Shown one piece after another: positions 43,701 to 47,540 of a stretch of 47,540 bases of DNA. This DNA comes from JASFUX01 sp050050115. GTDB taxonomy: Bacteria; Pseudomonadota; Alphaproteobacteria; Caulobacterales; Maricaulaceae. The notes under the pieces are model-generated. The model saw only the letters and a list, made by a program, of their open reading frames with translations. It had not been told where the DNA came from and made no database searches. A program made the translations under genes and the position numbers. The DNA is taken from positions 1-47,540 of the forward strand of contig JASFUX010000001.1 in assembly GCA_050050115.1 (NCBI GenBank). Reading direction: 5' to 3'. The first letter of the stretch is position 1, and each line of letters opens with the position of its first letter.

Positions 43701-44479
43701 TTCTTGCTCTCCGCGGCCTCGTTCGGACCGATGATCGTGCACACGCCTTTGCCGGCGAGCACCTTTGCGAGTCCCCCCTTCTCGCGGATCGAAAACACGA
43801 TGATCGGGATCTGATTGTCCCGCATCAGACTGACCGCCGAGGCGTCCATGACCTTGAGATCGCGTGCGAGCACCTCGGTGTAGTCGAGACGGTCATAGCG
43901 GGTCGCGTCCGCGTTGGTCTTCGGGTCGGCCGAATAGACCCCGTCGACCTGAGTGCCCTTGAAGAGTCCGTCACAGCCCATCTCGGCGGCGCGCAGCGCC
44001 GCGGCGGTGTCGGTGGTGAAGAACGGGTTTCCCGTGCCCGCGGCGAAGATGACGATCCGGCCCTTCTCCATGTGCCGGATCGCGCGGCGGCGGATGTAGG
44101 GCTCGCACACGGTCGTCATCGGGATCGCCGAGAGCACGCGGGTGTCGAGCCCCTTGCGCTCGAGCGCGTTCTGCATCGCCAGGGCGTTCATCACCGTGGC
44201 GAGCATGCCCATGTAGTCCGCCGAGGCGCGCTCCATGCCCTGCGCCGCGCCCGACAGTCCGCGGAAGATGTTGCCCCCGCCGATGACCAGACAGACCTGC
44301 ACGCCGGCGCGCGCGGCTTCGGCGACTTCTTCGGCGATCCGGTCGGCGGTCGGCAGGTCGATGCCGTAGGGCTCCTCGCCCATCAGCGCTTCGCCGGAGA
44401 TCTTCAACAGCACGCGCGAGAAATTATGCGATCCCGTCCGTGCGGCTTTCGTCTTGGCGGCGGCCTCAGCAGCGCTCAA
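43697..44479 (-). CDS. pyrH: Uridylate kinase (UMP kinase)
   Basis: 260 aa hexameric UMP kinase. RVLLKISGEALMGE, CLVIGGGNIFRG, TVMNALAMQNALERKG, IVIFAAGTGNPFFTTDTAAA and LFKGTQVDGVYSADPK are the family motifs. The start is TTG: no in-frame ATG or GTG lies before the conserved core, and GGGAGAA is positioned 7-8 nt upstream. This, together with the leader hairpin, suggests restrained translation. UMP kinase supplies UTP precursors for PyrG. Confidence 0.95.
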   Translation of the reverse strand: MSAAEAAAKTKAARTGSHNFSRVLLKISGEALMGEEPYGIDLPTADRIAEEVAEAARAGVQVCLVIGGGNIFRGLSGAAQGMERASADYMGMLATVMNALAMQNALERKGLDTRVLSAIPMTTVCEPYIRRRAIRHMEKGRIVIFAAGTGNPFFTTDTAAALRAAEMGCDGLFKGTQVDGVYSADPKTNADATRYDRLDYTEVLARDLKVMDASAVSLMRDNQIPIIVFSIREKGGLAKVLAGKGVCTIIGPNEAAESKK

Positions 44480-44497
44480 TGGCTCATTCTCCCGCGC

Positions 44498-44535
44498 ACG
44501 ACGGCGGCCGGCGCCAGTCCGGCGCCGACCGTCGT
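44498..44535 (-). other. Long stem-loop in the tsf-pyrH gap
   Basis: Two nested perfect inverted repeats: an outer pair ACGACGG (44498-44504) with CCGTCGT (44529-44535) and an inner pair CGGCGCC (44509-44515) with GGCGCCG (44521-44527) around AGTCC. The 14 paired positions are interrupted by small internal asymmetries. No T-run follows. The structure ends about 12 nt before the pyrH ribosome-binding site and may affect pyrH expression or protect mRNA ends. Confidence 0.55.
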
Positions 44536-44583
44536 CTCATAGCAGGATTCCGCTGCGAGAGCCCGCCTCGTCGAGACGGCTCT

Positions 44584-45522
44584 TTAAGAGCCTCCCGTCG
44601 CGGCGGCGACCTCCGCGGCGAAGTCCTCTTGCTTCTTCTCGACGCCCTCGCCGAGCTCCATGCGCACGAAGCCCACAAGCTCAACCGGCGCGCCGACGTC
44701 CTTGGCGGCTTTTTCGATCACCGCTTTGACCTGGGAATCGGGGTCCTTCACGAACGCCTGCTCGAGCAACACCGATTCCTGATAGAACTTGCGCAGGCGG
44801 CCCTCCACCATCTTCTCGATGATGTTCTCGGGCTTGCCCGACGCGCGAGCCTGCTCGGAGAAGACCTCGCGCTCCTTCTCGACGACGGCGGGATCAAGCT
44901 CCTCGACACGCGCGGCGAGCGGCGAAGCGGCCGCGACGTGCATGGCGATGTCGCGCCCCAGCGTGTCGAGCGCTGCGGCGTCGCCCGCGGACTTGAGCGC
45001 GACCAGCACAGCGATCTTGCCGAGGCCGTCGGCGGCCTGGTTGTGGATGTAGACCGCCACCACGCCGGGATCGACGCTCAGCCGCGTCAGCCGGCGCACG
45101 GCCATGTTCTCCCCGATCGTCGCGATCAGCGAGGTGATCTTGTCCTGCACGCTCTCGCCGCCCGAGGTCTTGGCTTCGAGCAGCTTTTCGACGGACTCCG
45201 CATCGCCGAGGGCGAGCTTCGTGGCCTCGCCGACGAACGCCTGGAAGGTCTCGTTCCGCGCGACGAAGTCGGTCTCGGCGTTCACCTCGACCGCGGCGCC
45301 GACGGCGGCGGTTCCCTCACGCTTGGACGCGGCGCCGACGAGCCCATCGGCGGCCACCCGATCGGCCTTCTTGGCCGCTTTCGACAGGCCCTTCTTGCGC
45401 AGCCAGTCGATCGCGCCTTCGAAGTCCGCGCCGGTTTCGGTGAGGGCCTTCTTGCAATCCATCATGCCGGCCCCGGTCTTCTCGCGAAGCTCTTTCACAA
45501 GTCCGGCCGTGATTTCCGCCAT
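44584..45522 (-). CDS. tsf: Translation elongation factor Ts
   Basis: 312 aa. It recharges EF-Tu with GTP. AEITAGLVKELREKTGAGMM, DCKKAL and EGAIDWLRKKG at the N-terminus, ALVEVNAETDFVARNE in consensus form (AVEVNAETDFVARNETF here), and a C-terminal half with IIEKMVEGRLRKFYQESVLL are diagnostic. AAAGGAATGTAGGATC precedes the ATG. It is downstream of rpsB (87 nt). A 15-nt palindrome (GGCTCTT-T-AAGAGCC) overlaps its stop. Confidence 0.97.
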   Translation of the reverse strand: MAEITAGLVKELREKTGAGMMDCKKALTETGADFEGAIDWLRKKGLSKAAKKADRVAADGLVGAASKREGTAAVGAAVEVNAETDFVARNETFQAFVGEATKLALGDAESVEKLLEAKTSGGESVQDKITSLIATIGENMAVRRLTRLSVDPGVVAVYIHNQAADGLGKIAVLVALKSAGDAAALDTLGRDIAMHVAAASPLAARVEELDPAVVEKEREVFSEQARASGKPENIIEKMVEGRLRKFYQESVLLEQAFVKDPDSQVKAVIEKAAKDVGAPVELVGFVRMELGEGVEKKQEDFAAEVAAATGGS

Positions 45523-45609
45523 GATCCTACATTCCTTTCGCTATACGCCCTCGCAAGGGCCATCTGGCGCGCGCTGCGCGACAGAGAGCCCCGCGCGCGC
45601 GTTCCGCGT

Positions 45610-46464
45610 TCAGTCTTTCTCCGCTCCGGCCTCTGCCGGCTCGGGTTCGGCCGGCTTCTCGGCCTCGGCGGCTTCCGCCGGAGCCGCTTCGGCCGCCGGC
45701 TCGGTCTCGCCCTCGCCCAGCGCGGTCTCGGTCGGGTTCTCGGACTCGCCGAGATCCACGCCAAGCGCCGCCTGGCCTTCGGCCAGACCATCGAGCACCG
45801 CATCCGCGAGCAGATCGCAATAAAGCGCGATTGCGCGCGCCGCGTCGTCGTTGCCCGGAATCGGGAAGTCGACGTCGTCGGGATCGCAGTTGGTGTCGAC
45901 GATCGCGATCACCGGAATGCCGAGCTTGCGCGCCTCCTGGATCGCGATCGCCTCCTTATTGGTGTCGATCACGATCATCAGGGCCGGCACGCCGCCCATG
46001 TCCTTGATCCCGCCGAGCGAGCGCTCGAGCTTGTCGCGCTCCCGGGTGACCTGAAGCAGCTCTTTCTTGGTCAGACCTGTGGGGCCCTCTTGATCTAGGA
46101 GCGATTGCAGATCGCGCAAGCGTGCGATCGAGTGCGAGATCGTCCGCCAGTTGGTCAGCGTGCCGCCGAGCCAGCGGTGGTTGACGTAATACTGGGCGCA
46201 GCGCTGGGCGGACTGGGCGATGCCCTCGGACGCCTGCCGCTTGGTGCCGACGAACAGGATCCGCCCGCCCCCGGCCGCCGTTTCGCGCGCCTTGAGCAGC
46301 GCCTGGTGGAGGAGCGGCACGGTCTGCGAGAGGTCGATGATGTGAATGTTCGAGCGAACGCCGAAGATGTAGCGATCCATCTTCGGGTTCCATCTGTGGG
46401 CCTGGTGGCCGAAATGCACGCCAGCTTCCAAGAGCTGGCGCATGCTGAAATCAGGCAACGCCAT
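45610..46464 (-). CDS. rpsB: 30S ribosomal protein S2
   Basis: 284 aa. LPDFSMRQLLEAGVHFGHQA, RWNPKMDRYIFG and HIIDLSQTVPLL start the S2 core; LGGTLTNWRTI, ALMIVIDTNKEAIAIQEAR and CDPDDVDFPIPGNDDAARAI complete it. From about residue 232 to the end is an Ala/Glu/Pro-rich acidic tail (over 45 residues) that exceeds the E. coli protein (241 aa). First gene of the rpsB-tsf operon, with a clear promoter and a leader of about 108 nt. Confidence 0.97.
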   Translation of the reverse strand: MALPDFSMRQLLEAGVHFGHQAHRWNPKMDRYIFGVRSNIHIIDLSQTVPLLHQALLKARETAAGGGRILFVGTKRQASEGIAQSAQRCAQYYVNHRWLGGTLTNWRTISHSIARLRDLQSLLDQEGPTGLTKKELLQVTRERDKLERSLGGIKDMGGVPALMIVIDTNKEAIAIQEARKLGIPVIAIVDTNCDPDDVDFPIPGNDDAARAIALYCDLLADAVLDGLAEGQAALGVDLGESENPTETALGEGETEPAAEAAPAEAAEAEKPAEPEPAEAGAEKD

Positions 46465-46496
46465 ATAGGTTCTCCGGTTGGCCTCCGCAGACTGAA

Positions 46497-46512
46497 CCGG
46501 CCATCGGGCCGG
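46497..46512 (-). promoter_or_regulatory. Hairpin in the rpsB leader
   Basis: CCGGCC-ATCG-GGCCGG (plus-strand order) forms a perfect 6-bp stem with a 4-nt loop about 33 nt upstream of the rpsB start. A second hairpin in the same leader pairs GCGCCT with AGGCG (around 46514-46545). S2 represses its own leader in several bacteria; whether this leader does so is unknown. Confidence 0.4.
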
Positions 46513-46578
46513 ACCGGAGCGACGCGCCGCCTGTCATGGAGGCGCAGCCGCGAGGTCTGCGTGTGGATTTGAGCCGCG

Positions 46579-46608
46579 CTTATAGGTCCGCCTTGGGCGT
46601 GCTTGCAA
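46579..46608 (-). promoter_or_regulatory. rpsB-tsf promoter
   Basis: Minus strand TTGCAA (46608-46603), an 18-nt spacer and TATAAG (46584-46579). The -35 lies in a perfect 10-bp palindrome (GCTTGCAAGC, 46601-46610). Transcription would begin near 46572, leaving a 108-nt leader. It lies in the 212-nt gap after dnaE. Confidence 0.6.
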
Positions 46609-46676
46609 GCCCGGAAACGCCCCGCAACAGCTGGGAATCGCGCCTCGAAGGCCGCTCCGGACCCGCTTTTGGCGCC

Positions 46677-47540
46677 TTAGGCCTCTTCGACCTTGGCCAC
46701 GCCCTGGGCGATCTTGATCGCCGCGCGGGCCGCCGCGTCGACCGGCCAGGCGCCGGGCAGCGCCAGCTCGACCTCGTCGCGCTCGCCCATCGGCACGACG
46801 ATCGACACCTGCCCGCGATCCCCGCCCTGACGCTCGGAAAGCTTGTTCAGCCGGGCGCTGACCGCGCTCAAGGCGCCCTCGTCCTCGGCGTAGATCCGCA
46901 TCCCGCCGAATGCGCCTGAAAGCGCGCTGTCGAGCGGCTCGACCCGGTCGATGATCACCCGCACCTCGCCGTCGCGCCCCGAGAGCCGCGCCGAGCCGAA
47001 GACCGGCGCGCCGGTTTCAAGCAACGAGCGTTCGCGCGCGAGGGTCTCGGGCGGGACCAGCGCCTCGAACTCGCCCGTCGGGTCGGACAGCGAGACGAAG
47101 GCGAAGCGCTCTTGAGACTTCAGCGAGACCCGCTCCTGGCGGGCGCGGACGACGCCGGCGACCTTGACCCGCTCGCGTCCCTCTTCGGCGAGGGCGGCGA
47201 ACTGGGCGCAGAAGACCACATTGCGGCGGGCGAGCGCCTCGGTCGCGTCTTCGAGCGGGTGGCCGGAGAGATAGACGCCGATGGCGGCGAACTCCTCGTC
47301 CAGGCGCTCATGAGCGGTCCAGGGTTCGATCTCGGGCAGGATGTCCCCGCCCACCGGCTCTTCGTCGCCAAAGAGGCTGTTTTGGGCAGCGGCGCGCTCG
47401 GCGGCGGCGACGTAGGCGGCGGCGAGGATGCGCTCGGCGGCGGTGAGGGCCTGACGTCGCTCAACGCCCAGGCAATCGAAAGCGCCGGCGCGGGCGAGAT
47501 TTTCAACCATCCGCTTGTTGACTTGGCGCGGATCGATCCG
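46677..47540 (-). CDS. dnaE: DNA polymerase III alpha subunit, C-terminal part (5' end beyond window)
   Basis: The last 287 residues; the frame is open through the right edge. The edge sequence IDPRQVNKRMVENLARAGAF matches the helix-hairpin-helix region of DnaE. NSLFGDEEP, PWTAHERLDEEFAAIGVYLSGHPL, the OB-fold segment VKVAGVVRARQERVSLKSQERFAF (split here by position) and the C-terminal tail fit the replicative polymerase. The C-terminal region contacts the tau subunit and beta clamp in the family. The rpsB operon follows after 212 nt. Confidence 0.95.
   Translation of the reverse strand, partial: RIDPRQVNKRMVENLARAGAFDCLGVERRQALTAAERILAAAYVAAAERAAAQNSLFGDEEPVGGDILPEIEPWTAHERLDEEFAAIGVYLSGHPLEDATEALARRNVVFCAQFAALAEEGRERVKVAGVVRARQERVSLKSQERFAFVSLSDPTGEFEALVPPETLARERSLLETGAPVFGSARLSGRDGEVRVIIDRVEPLDSALSGAFGGMRIYAEDEGALSAVSARLNKLSERQGGDRGQVSIVVPMGERDEVELALPGAWPVDAAARAAIKIAQGVAKVEEA

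Noticed and set aside
45558..45575. GCCCT-CGCA-AGGGC hairpin between rpsB and tsf as a terminator
   Set aside because: Short stem with no T-run, inside an operon whose two genes are normally co-transcribed.
44440..46098. 552-codon plus-strand open frame opposite pyrH, tsf and rpsB
   Set aside because: Spans several well-identified minus-strand genes and their gaps; composition is that of an antisense shadow.

Overview
The window is 47.5 kb of high-GC, gene-dense chromosome from an alphaproteobacterium. It carries the typical alphaproteobacterial housekeeping order (tpiA-secG-pyrG, eno-divIC-pdhA-pdhB, ppiD-trpE, trpGDC-lexA-comEC-gltX-gltA, then lpxB-lpxI-lpxD-skp-bamA-rseP-dxr-cdsA-uppS-frr-pyrH-tsf-rpsB-dnaE). 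An E1-beta subunit with its own lipoyl domain, an alphaproteobacterial GTTC-N7-GTTC LexA box, and LpxI rather than LpxH fit this. Small TM2, DUF805, DUF4105, GIN-domain and SRPBCC/ArsR genes suggest Caulobacterales/Hyphomonadaceae or a relative, but sequence reading alone cannot fix the genus. No tRNA, rRNA, CRISPR array, transposase, integrase or phage gene was seen.

Region 1 (1-9275, all minus strand): a glycolysis/pyruvate block running eno, an ArsR-SRPBCC pair, an SDR dehydrogenase, a TerB/EF-hand-like protein, divIC/ftsB, pdhA, a GNAT acetyltransferase, a DUF3291 protein, a secreted hypothetical protein, pdhB and a DUF805 membrane protein cut by the window edge. pdhA and pdhB, normally adjacent, are separated by three genes. 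Region 2 (9395-13271): accessory genes around rpmF (DUF4105 lipoprotein, two overlapping TM2 genes, a GIN-domain protein, a plus-strand lipoprotein). Region 3 (13286-17612, minus): pyrG, secG, an alpha/beta-hydrolase gene remnant, a degenerate response regulator and tpiA.

Region 4 (17747-26022, mostly plus): a PpiD-like chaperone overlapping trpE, then an FMN alpha-hydroxy-acid oxidase with a twin-arginine-like leader and a CxxCH motif, then an opposite-strand YibQ-type deacetylase, then trpG-trpD-trpC, which have their own candidate promoter. Region 5 (26063-32658): lexA with an SOS box over its -10 element, a secreted hypothetical protein, comEC, gltX and gltA.

Region 6 (32665-47540, minus): envelope and translation genes. 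In transcription order: the 3' end of dnaE, then rpsB-tsf, pyrH-frr-uppS-cdsA-dxr-rseP-bamA-skp-lpxD-lpxI-lpxB. Together these cover ribosome function, UMP and isoprenoid synthesis, phospholipid activation, outer-membrane protein assembly and lipid A synthesis. lpxA and fabZ, usually between lpxD and lpxI, are not there. No clear novel multi-gene system is visible. The most unusual items are the CxxCH oxidase inside the trp locus, the pseudo-receiver, the hydrolase remnant and the rearranged conserved operons.
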